Of a DNA stretch of 64,000 nt, positions 18,940 to 31,370 are shown one piece after another. Numbering within the stretch: position 1 is the first letter of the stretch; each line of letters opens with the position of its first letter. The position numbers and the translations under genes were made by a program. The notes under the pieces were generated by a model, which ran no database searches, had not been told where the DNA came from, and saw nothing but the letters and a program-made list of their open reading frames with translations. The DNA is from Schizophyllum amplum (taxonomy: Eukaryota > Basidiomycota > Agaricomycetes > Agaricales > Schizophyllaceae), in contig VDMD01000119.1 in the NCBI GenBank assembly GCA_007026445.1, positions 1 to 64,000 of the forward strand, in the 5' to 3' direction.

Positions 18940-21900
18940 TCAATGACGATGGCATCCTCCCGCTTTCTTATCCAGTCCTTCAACATCGCGTGCCTCAGCT
19001 CCCGCCCAAGAGCCACCGCCACTGGCCAAGCGAGCGCGTTCCCGATCTGCTTGTGCATCTATTCATATTCACCAGCGTCAGCACAGGCCACGGCATCAAG
19101 ACGTATCAAAGACGCACCGTCTCCACGTCATATTCGCCCTTCACGGACTTGAAGACGAAAGAGTCGGGGAAGCCCTGCGCGCGGGCGAGCTCGCGTACGG
19201 TCACAAGGCGCCGGCACTGTTTGCACAAGGCGTTAATAATCCAAAGCTGGAGCTACTGATGCGCGAACGTACCCATGGATTCAAGCAGCGCGACTGCTTG
19301 GCTTTGGGGCCAATGTTGGTACTGACTGTCATGAATATGCCCTGCTCGTCTAGACGGCCGAAATATGCTGCGTGAGGGTTAGCAAGGTCCCTCCGGAAAC
19401 CAGAGAAAATGCGGACCTTTGTTGTACCCGCCTTGCGCGTTGGCGGATATGGGATTGTGCAGCATGTACGTGTGATAATTGCGGGATAGATCTGTAGGAT
19501 AAAAGTCGTCAGTATCAACGAGAAAGATGATCTATGACAACGTACGCCGCGCGTCTGCATTCGGTAGCATAGGGATATTTACGACGCTGGGCAACGTCAG
19601 TAAATGCGAGCGGCGAATGAAAAGATACACAAACCATTTGGAATTCTCCGCCTCGTACACACGCGTGTAGTGCTGCATATCGTGAAACTTGCCGTTCCGA
19701 CGTGCAGCGGCCTGGAAGGCATTCCGAGGCTCCCACTCGTATGCACGGGCAACATCGGTGTATCCAATGATGCGCTTCTGCGCGTCCACTTTCACCTTTG
19801 GGATATTGTCACGAGGATCCTTGTCCGGAGTGATGTTCCTAGCATAATGCTCAGTCGTTACCACACGCATCGTGCGAGCAAAGCGCGTACCAGTGAAAAC
19901 GTTTGAGATCTCCGATCGCATCCCCGATGGTCACCGCGTAGTGAGGGGCGCGTCCCTTCCTGACATCGGTAGATCGCAACTTCATCGAACGCTCCGATAG
20001 ACGGAAATTCCAGGTAGTCTTTTGACAAGTCACTGGTAACCCCGCGATGTCATGCGTCGGTTGCGGCAGCGCGGGCAGCGTATGTCCCCTTTTTGCTGCG
20101 ACTAGAAAGAAACGAACACGGTCTTGCGGCGTGCCGTAATGCGCCGCTTGCAGGAGCCCGAAGCGCGTTTGATAGCTAAAGTCTCTGTCAGCACCACGAG
20201 ATAACTAAAATTTAAACAACTTGAAGGACTTACCCGAGCTCTGTAAGTGCCCGCACGCAAAGCTTGAGCGACCCGCTAGCTATCAGACCGCCGGATCCGT
20301 CGAGGACCTTGTGGTCCACAAACCCGCGGACGTTCTCCAGGTAAACGTACGTCGGCTTGAGATATTCCACCCAAGAAAGCACATTGAGGAAGATATTGCT
20401 CCGCGCGTCGTCCTGCGCTTTATGCTGGTTGAGGCTGGAGAAAGACTGACTGCAGGAGACGGTAAGTATGTATAAAAGCCTCCGAAGTCAACACACCTAC
20501 CATGGAAATCCTGCAGTGATGACCTGAACGTCTCCCGGAAGAGGTGGCGACGGCACGGGTGTCTTATGGTCCCAAAGCTGCATCGGCGCTCCCGAGTTCT
20601 TACCGCCATGCACATGTACCGCGTATCGCAGCATTGTATTAACGCATTGATTATACACCTTTACGTCGGAATCATGATTGGCTCTGTCCAAAGAATGAGT
20701 AAAACACGTGGGCGATAGGGAAGGCGATGATCTACGAACTCGATGGTTTTCGCCGCCGAGGGCGAGAGTTCGATGGCGTGCGTGAGTTTGAGCGCGCCAC
20801 CACTCCCCTCTGCCAGGGCGGAGCCGAACGCGCCGACACCTGCACAAAGGTCGAGAACGGCTAGGGGGCGAGTTCTCGAAAATCCCTTCTGTTGCTCGAT
20901 CTCTTCTGTCCACTGGCGCTTCTTGCCAGTCGAGTACTCTGAGACCTTTGCGGCGCCGGACTTTCTGCCGATATCGACAAAGGTATATGGTGACGCGCGG
21001 AGGGATGGCGGAAGTTTCTTGTACTCATCTGCAGATACGACGTGGCATCGTCGGATGATGTCGCTGAGCAAGATCGTCGTAGGTGGCGCTTTTAGGACAT
21101 GGACGTCGTACTGATGCGAGGCATAAGCGAGCAACGGGATAGAAGGCACGTCTTCGGTGTACCTCGTTTATGCACGCATCACGGTGTGGTATCGGAAGAT
21201 CGCGTGCCCGATGTACGCGCCGGACCTTCGTTGTCTCGGTCTGTATACTGTTGACCTGGCCAATGTGCGCTGGACCAGACTCCGCTCTGTATAGGACGTA
21301 GTCGCCGCTGCGATATGTCTCCGGCGATCTCTTCTGGTCGACGTGAGCACGCAGCTTACAGCATGGTCCTGCGTTCGGCTGGCCACAAAAGTCTTCCGGT
21401 CCAACATCTGCGTAAGCGCCAGATTCTTCACAATACGCGTACCTGCAATGAGCCAATGAGTGAGTAAAATCATCGGCGCAGGTCGTAGTGAAGCCACATA
21501 CCTCAACCTGCGTACACCTGGTTTCGCGTCACGTCCATCAGCGACAATGGGTAGCGAGCCACATATGTCTCGAGTGCGCACCGATGCACACTCGTCCGTC
21601 AACATGACCTCGCGCGGCCCTGCAAGCTCGTCGAGCACCGTCTCCCGTGCGGCGACGTATAGGCGTACGTGGGCTCGCCCCTTATCCGCGTCGAAGAACA
21701 AAATTTGTGCGAGGTGAAAGCAATCCTCGGGTACAATGAGGTGAGCGCCTAGGCTAGCCCTGGTTGGCATATCCTTGCCTTTTGTGCGAGGCAGGAGGAC
21801 GGTGTCGCCAATCTAAATGCAGAACTAGCTTGTCAAAATCCTCGCGGTGTACCAATGATGAAAACGCACCGAATAGGTTTTGTCGTGGATGCGGACAGTA

Positions 21901-23604
21901 CGTGCGTCGATCTCGGTGGAGGCCTTCGTACTGCGCCTGTCATGAAAGCGTTCCAAAGCACGGACGACAATCCCGTGTTCTTTCCTTGCCGCGAAGACCG
22001 GGCACGCCGCGTCGTTGCATGCGTGGGTTTGATCTTCGACATCTAATATGCACACGCGCGAGGCGTCATCGGCAGACCCGGGCGTCCCTAGGATGGTAAG
22101 ACTCCCTACGACGTGCCGACGCGCTAAACGAGCAACGCGTGGGAGGACCTGGGAAGTGCTCTGGGCATCGCGGGCGCGCGTCTCCAGGTTGGCGCCGCCA
22201 CTGCGCTTGCGCTGTTGGGGCGGTTGGGCACGGGACGCACGACGGGCACGAGGAGCGCGAGGTGTCCGGGATTTACTGCGTGAAGGTCTCCTCCCGACGA
22301 GTTCGGCAACCAGGGGCGTCGACAACAGGCCCGCGTCGATTTCAGGTGCTTCTTCTTTTATAAGCGGCACCTGAGGAAACGAAAGGTGAGTCAAACGAAT
22401 CGAAGGTTGAAATGGGTTTACTGACTGCTGCTGTAAGATCTGCTTCCGAAAAGCAATGCCCATATTCCTTTGTTTTGGTGAGATGCTCCTCTGTGAAAAC
22501 TTCGCGCGAGAGTTCCGTATGCGCGAGAACCAGTTGCGTGATGCGCCGCGGAACCAAAAAGGACAGGTACATGGACGTATATTCGAGCGAGGGTGCCCGA
22601 AGTATATACCATGCGAACGATGTCTGTATCCAAATTCGGCTGTGGGGTGTATTAGAGTGTTACCGTATAAGCAATGACAGAGATATCTTCGAAGAGAGGC
22701 AGCCTCGAACGCAGCTTTGCGCGCCAGCCGCATCGTCTGAATAATCACGCCGCAGGATCAGCCCTTGAGACTGAGAAGATAGACGAAGTCTTCTGAGCTG
22801 CGCGTCCTCGAGACGAAGACGGTGCCCGGATTTGAGGAGCGGGTACTGGCATTCAGATCGAGGCAACTGGTGTGCTTACCTGTCGCCGTCGGGCCCGGGT
22901 TGTGGATGAAACCACACTGTCATGATTGCGGATAGGTGCACGTAGGGGCGAGCAGGCATCATGCCCTCGCCCGGCTGTGACGCGCTCGGCCCATTGTCGT
23001 TGTCCGTGTCAGCTTCGCTGTCCTCTTCCTGCTCGTCGTCGTCGTCCTCCTCCTCCTCATCGTCGCCGTCGTCATCCTCAACCACAACCGGCCAGGTGTA
23101 ACCCGCCGCCTCAAACTGGTAGTCGTTTTCTTTCTCGACCTCGCTGAGGTCTAGAAGCTCGCCGGTGCGCGGGTCGAATACAGCAAATGCGTCCAAATAT
23201 CGAACTGGGACGGTTTCAGTGCCTGTGGGGTCGCTGATGGTCGTGCCAAGCTCTCCGGGGAGGACCAGGTCGGCGGTCTCGCGGACCATTCCTGACCGGC
23301 GAGCACAGGCGGGCACTACACCGTACTCCTCTTCCGCGGAGGCATGGCGCGGGCGTTTATTGGACTAGTGATATTTCGGTATCAGGTAGTGGGCATGGAG
23401 CTATCTCTGTACCTGTGAGTTTTGAAGGGGTTGCACGCCAGGTCGCTTGCGCGAAACGACTCCAGCGCTCGGCGTTGGTGCTACGAGTGTGCTCTGAGAC
23501 GACTGTGTACTCGTCTGAGAGCTCTGCGAGGTTGGTCCAACCAGGGTTTCCGCTGCAGAAGGCGGTGGAGCAAGCTCTGGCTTTCGAGATGGCTTGCGTG
23601 GCAT
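18940..23604 (-). CDS. DNMT1-type DNA (cytosine-5) methyltransferase
   Basis: Nuclear enzyme methylating the C5 position of cytosine with S-adenosylmethionine; DNMT1 family members maintain methylation after replication. About 1,150-1,200 aa in roughly 14 exons. Order: basic N-terminus (ATG 23604); RFTS domain (YLDAFAVFDPRTGELLDL, a very acidic loop, then IWIQTSFAWYIL after a 239-nt intron at 22640-22878); two BAH regions (about 21810-21500 and 21440-21100); catalytic domain. Motifs: I DLCAGVGAFG, IV PCQSFSSLN formed across the intron 20450-20500, VI YLENV, VIII HYGTPQDRVRFF, X IGNALAWPVAVALGRELRH. Resolved introns also include 23365-23412, 21813-21869, 21443-21501, 20684-20739, 20176-20233, 19839-19890, 19217-19272 and 19059-19117. 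The exon junction near 22380-22430 is uncertain. Near 21165 the frame moves between BAH2 and the following TEDVPSIPLL segment without a convincing intron. Confidence 0.92.
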
Positions 23605-24029
23605 TGATACGCGGGGCGTATGCTGAGCACGGTAGTAGGCCCTGAGCCCCGAGGGTGCCTTTGCGTCAATCTCGACCGAATCGAGTCACAGAACTCAGTT
23701 GGATGGTCCTGCACACGACAGGGTAATAGAGCAAGACAGTCGCCAGATGATATGGCGAAGAAATCTGGAAGAAACCGGACAAGTTGGAACTTGAAGTTGG
23801 AGTTCGGAAAAGAAGTCCGGAGCGTCGGTCCGACAATTTCCCACGATTTGGGTACGAGCCACCCTCTTGCCTTGACGCGTGACGCCGCGAGCTGGCCTCA
23901 AGCTCAAGATTGAGTCACTCAGACTTCATCGGCACCAGGGCTTTACTCAGACTTCACCATGGCTCTACTCAGGCTCAGACTGGGCTTGTATATGCAGCCA
24001 TGTACTAAAATTGTATCAATCTCCTATGC
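23605..24029. other. Intergenic region, DNMT1 promoter side
   Basis: Upstream of DNMT1 and downstream of GWT1. Only short unrelated ORFs. A small direct duplication of about 30 bp (24008-24065) overlaps the GWT1 stop region. No TATA-like box or other site could be assigned with confidence. Confidence 0.4.
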
Positions 24030-26083
24030 CTATAATTGTACCAACCTCCTATGCCTAAACGTCCACGCCACCCAGCACACCACCGCAGCGTACCCGCTCA
24101 AGATCGCCATCGCCTTCGCGTCGGACGCGTACATCGTCTTGACGGCAAAGTTGATGCAGCCGGTGAGCACGTTCGCCTGCGTGGTGTTCGTTTAGCCGAA
24201 AGGAATCGGCGTAGACGGGGTGCGACGATGCCCTCAGAAGCGTGGCTACGCCCTCGGAGGTGTGGCGTCGCCCTCGGAGGTGTAATAGCGCCCTCGGAGG
24301 TGTAATACCGCCCTCGTGATCGCAACGACGCCCTCGACACCGCGACTAAACACCCAGATAAAAACATTTCAACGCACCAACAAGAACAAAGTCAGCCCAT
24401 TCTTATTCACCGCCTCCAGGAGTGCTGGCGCCTCCCGCACCGCTCGCGCCGGCGTCCGCTTCAGCTTCGACGTCGGCGAATAGCGCACGGAGGGCGGGAA
24501 GAACACCAGATCGAGCACAAAGTACCCGAGCAGGGCCGTCGTGTTGTACGCGGCGACCCAGAAGACGTAGGGGAGGTTGACCTGCGAGGAGTGCATGAGT
24601 TATCTCGACAATCCAGCTACAGTCGATAGTCCAACTGCATTTAACGTCAGGCAGGACGACATACCATCCGCCTGGACGCGTCCTCGCCGCCGAGCTTGAA
24701 GTAGCGCGCGATGTAGAATGACGCCCACCACAAGAGCGTGTAGCCGAACAGCTCCGTCGCCGTCTTGTCGTCCTCACGCGGCTGGGCGAGACGGGGCACG
24801 GTCTTGTCCTTCTCATCTACCGTTGCCCGGGAAGCGGTGGCGCCCTTCTCGCGTTGCGTGCGGCGGAAGTACGAGGGCGAGGGCGGCAGGATGAGCGTGC
24901 CTGTCGCGAGCCCCAGCAGGTGGATGGAGAGGTAGCCTGCGCCAATAGTCAGCGGGCCTTGGTAGGATGAATTAAGAAGCTCACCCAACAAAGACACGAC
25001 ACCCTCTTTGTTCTGGCTGATGAGGCCCGTCCGAGGGGCGTGCAGCACGTATTCTTCTAAACCGCCGACGGTAAGCAGGGCTTGCTGTACTGCACTCTGT
25101 AGTGAGCGTAGAGCCTAGTTTCACTGCGACGCGACTCACTCATGGCTACCAGAACGCCCAACCACGATAGCGACACCCTAGCAATCAGCGGATGCAGGAA
25201 CACTTGTAGCACAGGCAACGCAGCAAGCGTGATGAAGAAGTTCCAATGCACGCCATATTCCGTTACATGTTCCTGCGCACTGGTCAGCGCGCGCGCAGCC
25301 GAGTAAGGGGATATTATACGACACTGGGTACTCGGTGCCCTTGACGAGCGCAACGCGTACGACCCCGAGGACGATGATCGGGAGTGTCTTGCGTGCGACG
25401 GAAAATATCTTGGGTAGCGCGGGGGCGGAGAGATAGCCTGGGTCCTTGAGTATGGGCAACGCGGAGACGATGCCCTGGGCGAAGACGAAGGCGCCCACGC
25501 CAACATCCATCTGCGCAAGCGGTTAGCGTATATGTAGTCAGCTTGACAGTGATTGGTACGCACCAGGGACACGCCGAACGTCTCGCACTTTGCGAGCTCG
25601 CGCGGGAAGATGGGAAAGTCGACAGCCAGGATCGCGAGGATGGTCATGAGCAGCATGTGCGCGCGGAATGTGGTCAAGGCAGGGAGCGGCGGAACGCGGG
25701 TGCTCGCAGGTGAGGGAGCCGGGGAGCGGGAAGGTAAAGGGGAGTCCGTGTCTCTGGGTTCCTTGAAGTAGAGCGCGATGGCCGGCACCAAGAGAGCAAG
25801 GACGAGGAGGCTGGGGTTATTCGCGAAGACCGTCATGCCGAGAAGGAGCGGCCCAACAAGGATCCCCCATGCCAGCAAGGGCGGGACGCGGGGCGTCAGA
25901 CGCGACTGAACGCCTGCGTGAACTGCAACGGAGAGCTGGGGGTCAGTTCAGCTTGCTGGTACTGGGGAACATGAGGACACGTACGAACGCGACGAGGAGG
26001 GATATGGCGTTGATGTGCCCGACGCTGCTCCCCGACAAGCCAGACACGAACGCCTCTTTGTCGGCCTTGTACGCGCCATTCAT
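24030..26083 (-). CDS. GWT1/PIG-W, GPI inositol acyltransferase
   Basis: ER membrane protein that acylates the inositol of glucosaminyl-phosphatidylinositol, an early step of GPI-anchor synthesis needed for cell-wall mannoprotein anchoring. Family signatures: [19 protein letters not shown] at the N-terminus, [16 protein letters not shown], then [19 protein letters not shown] followed by [23 protein letters not shown], and [19 protein letters not shown]. The last exon gives [19 protein letters not shown] and a C-terminal membrane segment ending at TAG 24030. Hydrophobic segments occur throughout, as expected for a roughly 13-TM protein. ATG 26083 is chosen because an upstream in-phase start would hit a stop. 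Several short introns; the last, 24177-24377 (201 nt), is unusually long and contains a minisatellite. The start lies only 87 bp from the divergent F-box gene, so they share a promoter region. Confidence 0.9.
24222..24345. repeat. Minisatellite inside the last GWT1 intron
   Basis: About six imperfect 18-21 bp units around GCCCTCGGAGGTGTAATA on the plus strand lie wholly inside the 201-nt intron 24177-24377. Confidence 0.85.
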
Positions 26084-26134
26084 CGCGCGTAGAGTGAATC
26101 TGATGGAAATTTGGTGGGAGTCAGGATGATCACC

Positions 26135-28000
26135 TTCTGAATCCGGTCCAGGTCTTTGTTCTGATCCGTCATGTCGTCCGACGACGAGCCTGCCGCGGGG
26201 TTGCTATCTCTCCCAGCAGAACTCTTGCTTGGAATCCAGTCTCTACTTGAGCCTTTGGATGTCGCAGCTCTGCAATCGGCAAGTTTCCAGCTACAGACAT
26301 TGGCGCAACTGACAAATTAGAATAGACATGCACGACACTCCAAGGCCCCTCGATCTGTCGTGCGGTCTGGTTGAACACGCTGCGACAGGTTATGGACCGG
26401 AACGATGTGTTCACACCGACCTTCCCTCTGGACGAAATGACGATCTCCGAGCTACGCTATGCTGCCATCCGACCGCAGGTCTTCCTACGCCGTCTCAAGC
26501 GATGCGCCTCGGAAGCGGTCGATGCAATTGGCTACCTGAAATACTCCTCCCTGCGTGCAATCGATCTCTACTGGCCTACGCATCCAGAACACGTCGAAGA
26601 ACATATTTGGAGCGTCATTCTGCTCCCCGGAGGGCGATACCTGCTTGTAGTGACGCATCTTACGCTCTACGTGCACGATCTGGGACAATGCACCGGCTCT
26701 CTCAAGCAAGAACCCATCTTTGTTCTTCCAAAAGCAGATCTACAGCCTGTCGCTCAAGGGATGGGCTGGGCGCTCGACTTTCACGTCGTCGACGGCAATG
26801 ATATCCTTCTGTTCTTTTCCGCGCCTTTGCCATTTGACATCGCGTGCGTGTGGTCGTTTGCAACTTGTCAGCCTCTGCACTGTCGCTGAGCAGTTTGCAG
26901 GAGCCATAGTCCAACGTCGATTATCGTGTACAAGATATGCGACATACCTTCAGCACCGAAGGGCGAACAAATTGCATGTCTTACACTGCCGGACTCGAAT
27001 TTTGTCAGGCTGAACTCATCCCACCTTTCAACTCGACGTGTTGCTTTCACCCTCGAACCGAATATCATCGGCGTGTGGGATTATGAGAATGACAATATAG
27101 CTTTATGGAACTGCCCAAATATTTGGTGCTTAACAGGCGAATTGGTACGTGGCTTCAATGCTCATTGTGCTCTTCCGCTGACTTGCGCACAGTGCGTAAT
27201 GACTGCGAACAGCGTTATCCTTCGCAACAGAAGGTTAGGCCTGCTAGTATATGACATCCCGCCCCTCGTGCCAGCCTCGTCTGCGCTCGCTCCGAGATAC
27301 AGGGCGCCTATCCGCACCCTGGATGACCCGGGTCGCAATCTTCGTATTCATACTCTCTACCACCGGAGCAGCGGCGCGTTTATCTTCGATTTCTACCTGG
27401 TCAACCTCCTAGGCGGAAAGCTCGTGCGATATCGCATCGCAGAGATTCAGGACGACTCCGGTAGCTACATGGGACCAATCCGGCATGCATGCTTCCCCTG
27501 GTTAGAGGATCAATTTGGAGAAGACAATCCGCTGCCCCTTCGCGCACTCGAAGGCACCACAGTGGCCACGGTGTATGACGGCGGTCACGAAGACCTCTCG
27601 TTTGACGAAGACACGGTCCACTTCACGATGCACATCGAGGACAGGGACCCGCATTCTGAGGACGAAGGGGAAGGATATGCGTGTCTGGTCAAGCTGCTAG
27701 ATCGACGCGATCCGGTCTGGGCGAACCGGAAGTTGGGTAAGGTCGACTTCTGTCCCGCGTCGGGTCGTCTGTGCGAACTGGACGGCACGCGCTTGCTCGT
27801 CTTTGATTATCTCTCGTCTCCGAGTTAGGCATAGCCAGGATGTCACATTCATATCAAGCAATCTCTTGACACCGTCCCAGGCCTTGAAATTAGAGGTCCT
27901 AACCACCGAGCTTGCTCAAATTGGAACAAGGGTTTCTTGTTTTGGACACAATTCCGTCCGGCTTATTGACCTTGCCAGCCGGCCGTGCCAGTGACATCAA
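26135..28000 (+). repeat. Inverted duplication, left arm
   Basis: This arm is homologous in reverse orientation to about 29330-31185. Homology covers some 35 bp of 5' flank, the whole F-box gene and about 150 bp of 3' flank, ending near a shared GGACA(C/T)AATTCCG(T/C)CCGGC block. The arms share gene structure and intron positions but differ by many substitutions, so the duplication is not recent. Confidence 0.85.
26171..27828 (+). CDS. F-box protein, inverted-pair member 1
   Basis: Likely SCF substrate adaptor. Exons 26171-26278, 26326-26843, 26901-27144 and 27193-27828 encode about 500 aa. The F-box is at residues 11-45: LSLPAELLLGIQSLLEPLDV, then ALQS-TCTTLQ across intron 1. The rest is a beta-rich region typical of large basidiomycete F-box families, with no named domain recognised; GGRYLLVVTHLTLYVHDLG and RVAFTLEPNIIGVWDYEND recall propeller-like strands. 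Intron 1 begins GC (GCAAGT) where the paralogue has GTAAGT, so it is a GC-AG intron or a disabled site. The other introns have usual signals and are placed by comparison with the paralogue. No stop interrupts the spliced frame. Confidence 0.82.
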
Positions 28001-28226
28001 GAGCTGGACGTACTTACTGCAGGCTTTGCCAGTCCGGCCCATTGTAGGAGCTGAGCACGACATGCTTGCTCGTCCTCCCATCTTGAACATACAGTACTGA
28101 TTTTGCCGAGTCTGCCTGAATCCGTCCGACGCGGTTGTCGTAGGCGGACGGACGTCACCAAGATGCACGCACGAACAATCCTTCCAGAGTCCAGCCATAT
28201 CAACAAGGTGAATCTACAGTGCACAA

Positions 28227-29272
28227 TCATTCTAGGTTGGCAACGTTCATCGTGGCATCCTGAGTTTGGGCCTCCATCTTGCTCTGCTCGGCGTTTGCGA
28301 CGCTGAGATACGTGTCTATCCGAAGCATCATTAGCATCGCGCATACATCGTCGAAGAACGATCAATACGCACTCCAGAACAAGCTGACAACGCCGACGTA
28401 GGCGAAGCGCAATTGCGGCGGCACGATAGAGAAGTTGATGATCTGCGCGGGTATGAAGACGCCCCTTTGGGTGCGTGAGGAGACGACCGATGAGCGAACG
28501 TGATGAACTATATGCTGACCAGTTGCGGATGATCGTGGGGACGTATGCCTTTGCGAGGAAAGATCAGTAAGTAGGTGTAAGAAGCACTCAAAGGACGGTG
28601 GTACTCACCGACTTGATGCGGTCGGGTGCTTCGTAGGGTTTCCCCTCGAGCAGGCTCATCATGCCGAAGAAGTAGACGACGGCAACTGGGGAATGCGGGT
28701 CAGACATGCGGATCTAAGATAGAGGGAGACGTCTAACGACGCACCTGGAGTTAAGAACGCTTGGTCGAGCCACACCTGCATAGCCCTTCAGCAATAGCGC
28801 GAGGAGGCCTATAGAGGGCGACAGGACACACCCGGTAGATAACGGCGCGCTTGGCCGACGCGAACTTGATCCTGTTCAAGAACTGGTACCACAGTGTCAT
28901 TGGCGGACCGAAGCAGGCGCCTGGTCTCCTTTCAAGTCAGCACCACCGCGCGCGCTCGGGATGTTCTGCACGCACCTCCGTAGAACGCCAGTCGCGCCGT
29001 CCTTGTGTACTTCGCGAGACGAGGGTAAGCGCGTATCAGTAGCTCACCATGATGATCATAGATGAACACGCACGTCGTGTTCCGCGCCTCGGCTTTCGAT
29101 GAGCTGTTGCGCGATCACGTCCCCGCCGCCGAACAACACCGCGGCGGTGAGGGACTGGGTGAGCATGGGCCGTCGAATGAGCGCCGCACTGCGTTGTTTT
29201 TACAGGTAAGGCGCTGGGTTCGCGTGAAAAGCCATAGGCGGCTTACTTGTACGCCTTGAAGAGAGATGCCAT
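28227..29272 (-). CDS. Mpv17/PMP22-family membrane protein (Sym1-like)
   Basis: Small organelle membrane protein; Mpv17/Sym1 members sit in the inner mitochondrial membrane or peroxisome and affect metabolite passage. About 210 aa with four hydrophobic segments. First exon 29247-29272 encodes MASLFKAY; the second, ending at 29188, encodes [20 protein letters not shown]. Later segments read [47 protein letters not shown], and the family signature [19 protein letters not shown], ending FWNTYLSVAN and a short polar tail at TGA 28227. At least six short introns. The gene lies in the spacer of the inverted F-box duplication but is single copy. Mitochondrial versus peroxisomal location cannot be decided from sequence. 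Confidence 0.88.
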
Positions 29273-29329
29273 GATGGTGGAACGCGTGAAGGAACGCGTC
29301 AAGCCAGCGTATGGACAGGCGGCCCGAAT

Positions 29330-31185
29330 GGGCCGGGCGGAATTATGTCCAAACAAGGCAACTCTTGTTCTACCCAACAATTTCCCATGCTCGTCTGCGC
29401 AAGCTCTGTGACTCTGACCTTTACTTTGGAGGCCTGGTACGGCGTCAAAAGACTGTTTCATATGGATGGTGCATCCTGATTCTGTCTAACTCGGAGGCGA
29501 GAGATAATCAAAAACGAGCAAACGCGTGCCGTCCAGCTCGCACAAGCGACCCGACACAGGACAGAAGTCAACCTTGCCCAACATCCGGTTCGCCCAGACA
29601 AGATCGCGGCGGTCAAGCAGCTTGACTAGATACGCGGCTCCTTCTCCTTCGTCCTCGGAATGCGGGTCCCTGTCCTCGACGTGGACCGTAAAGTGGACCG
29701 TGTCTTCGTCAAACGAGAGGGCTTCATGACCGCTATCATACACAGTGGCCACGGTGGTGCCTTCAAGTGCGCGGAGAGGCAGCGGATTATCGTCTCCGAA
29801 TTGATCCTCCAGCCAGGAGAAGCCCGCATGCCAGATCGGTGTTATGGGGCTACCTGACTCGTCCGGAGTCTCTGCGACGCGATATCGCACGAGCTTGCCA
29901 CCCAACAGGTTGATGTTGTAGAAGTCGAAGATCGATGCTCCGCTGCTCCGGTGGTAGAGAGCGTTGCTGCGGAGACTGATATCTGGCCCGTCCAAGGTGC
30001 CGACGGGCTTTCTGTATCTCGGATCGAGCGTCGATGAGGCTGGCACGAGAGGCGGGATGTCGTATATCAGCAGGCCTGGATATTGATTGCGCAGGATAAC
30101 ACTGTTCGGCGTCATAACGCACTGTGCCCGGGTCAGCGGAGGAGCATAATTGTCATAGCCATTGTCCCACATACCAATTCGTTTGTCAAATCCCAATTAT
30201 TGGGGCAACTCCAAGACGCTATGTTGTTCTTCTCATAATCCCACACGCCAATCGTATTCGGTTCGCTCGCAAAAGCAACACGTCGAGTTCGAATGCAGGG
30301 CGACTTCAGCTTGACATTATGCAGGTCCCTGAGAGTAAGACATGCAATTTGTTGGCCCTTCGGTGCAAGATGTAGGTCGCAGATTCTGTACACAGTCATC
30401 GATATTCGACCTCTGTTTCTATAGGACCATTAGCCACGATACAAAGCCTGTCAAGATGCACGCAACGGGACGTACTCTTCGTCAAATCGCATACGCGTGG
30501 AAAAGAACAGAACGACATCATTGCCATCGACGACGTGGAAATCGAGCACCCATCCCATCCTTCCAGCTACGGGCCGCAGATCTGCCTTTGGGAGAACGAA
30601 GATGGGCTCTTGATTAATCGAGTCGGCGTGATATCCCAGATCGTGCACGTAGAGCGTGAGGTGCGTCACCACGAGCAAGTATCGCCCTCCGGGAAGCAGA
30701 ATGACGTCCAAAATCTCTTCTACGGGATGTTCCAGATACGTAGACCAGCGAAGGTCAATTTCGCGTAAAGTCGAGTATTTCAGGTAGCCGATCGTGTCGA
30801 CCGCTTCCGATGCGCGTCGCTTGAGACGACGTAGGAAGACCTGCGGTCGAACGGCCGCATAGCGTAATTCGGAGGTGGACATTTCGTCTAGAGGGAAGGT
30901 CGGCGTGAACACATCGTTCCGGTCCATGAGCTGTCGCAGCGTGTTCGACCAGACCGCACGACAGATCGAGGGGTCTTGAAAAGTCCTGCATGTCTGTTCT
31001 AATTTGTCAGTCGGGCCGATGTCTGCAGCTGGAAACTTACCGACTGCAGGGCTGTGACATCCAAAGGCTCAAGTAAAGCCTGGATTTCGAGCAAGAGCTC
31101 TGTTGGAAGATGTAGCAACCCTGCGGCAGGCTCGTCGTTGGACGACATGACCGATCGGAGCAAAGACCGGAATACCGGCCCGCAG
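29330..31185 (-). repeat. Inverted duplication, right arm
   Basis: This is the partner of the arm at 26135-28000. The roughly 1.33-kb spacer between arms holds the Mpv17-family gene. The MITE at 31371-31768 lies about 190 bp outside this arm and has no counterpart next to the left arm. Confidence 0.85.
29486..31148 (-). CDS. F-box protein, inverted-pair member 2
   Basis: Paralogue of the gene at 26171-27828, with exons 31041-31148, 30476-30993, 30175-30418 and 29486-30121. Exon 1 is 108 nt in both genes. The F-box reads LHLPTELLLEIQALLEPLDV, then ALQS-TCRTFQ across a normal GTAAGT intron. The body matches its twin closely: RLMDRNDVF-like start, LRYAAVRPQVFLRRLKRRAS, GGRYLLVVTHLTLYVHDLG, and the C-terminal VKLLDRRDLVWANRMLGKVD. 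Intron 3 (30122-30174) begins GTATGT. No stop interrupts the spliced frame, so both members could be functional. Substrate unknown. Confidence 0.85.
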
Positions 31186-31370
31186 TCGGGCGCTTGTTTT
31201 CACAATGTCATGAAGTTTCGCCGTCCGCGTGGCCACGACGGATGCCTCTGCCGTTGGGTCGGCGCGCTCCTCACGGACTGCGATGTTTACAGCATCCTCT
31301 GGAACGCTACATAAAACAGCGAGAGAGCGGGACATCCACGGCGACGCATCCTCCGACCACTTGACGCGCA

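Noticed and set aside
22640..22663. 24-nt intron (GTAACA...CACAG) in DNMT1
   Set aside because: Far too short. The same acceptor pairs well with the GTAAGC donor at 22879.
22660..22866. Minus-strand 68-codon ORF inside DNMT1
   Set aside because: It lies in the intron 22640-22878. Splicing across it restores the RFTS sequence IWIQTSFAWYIL.
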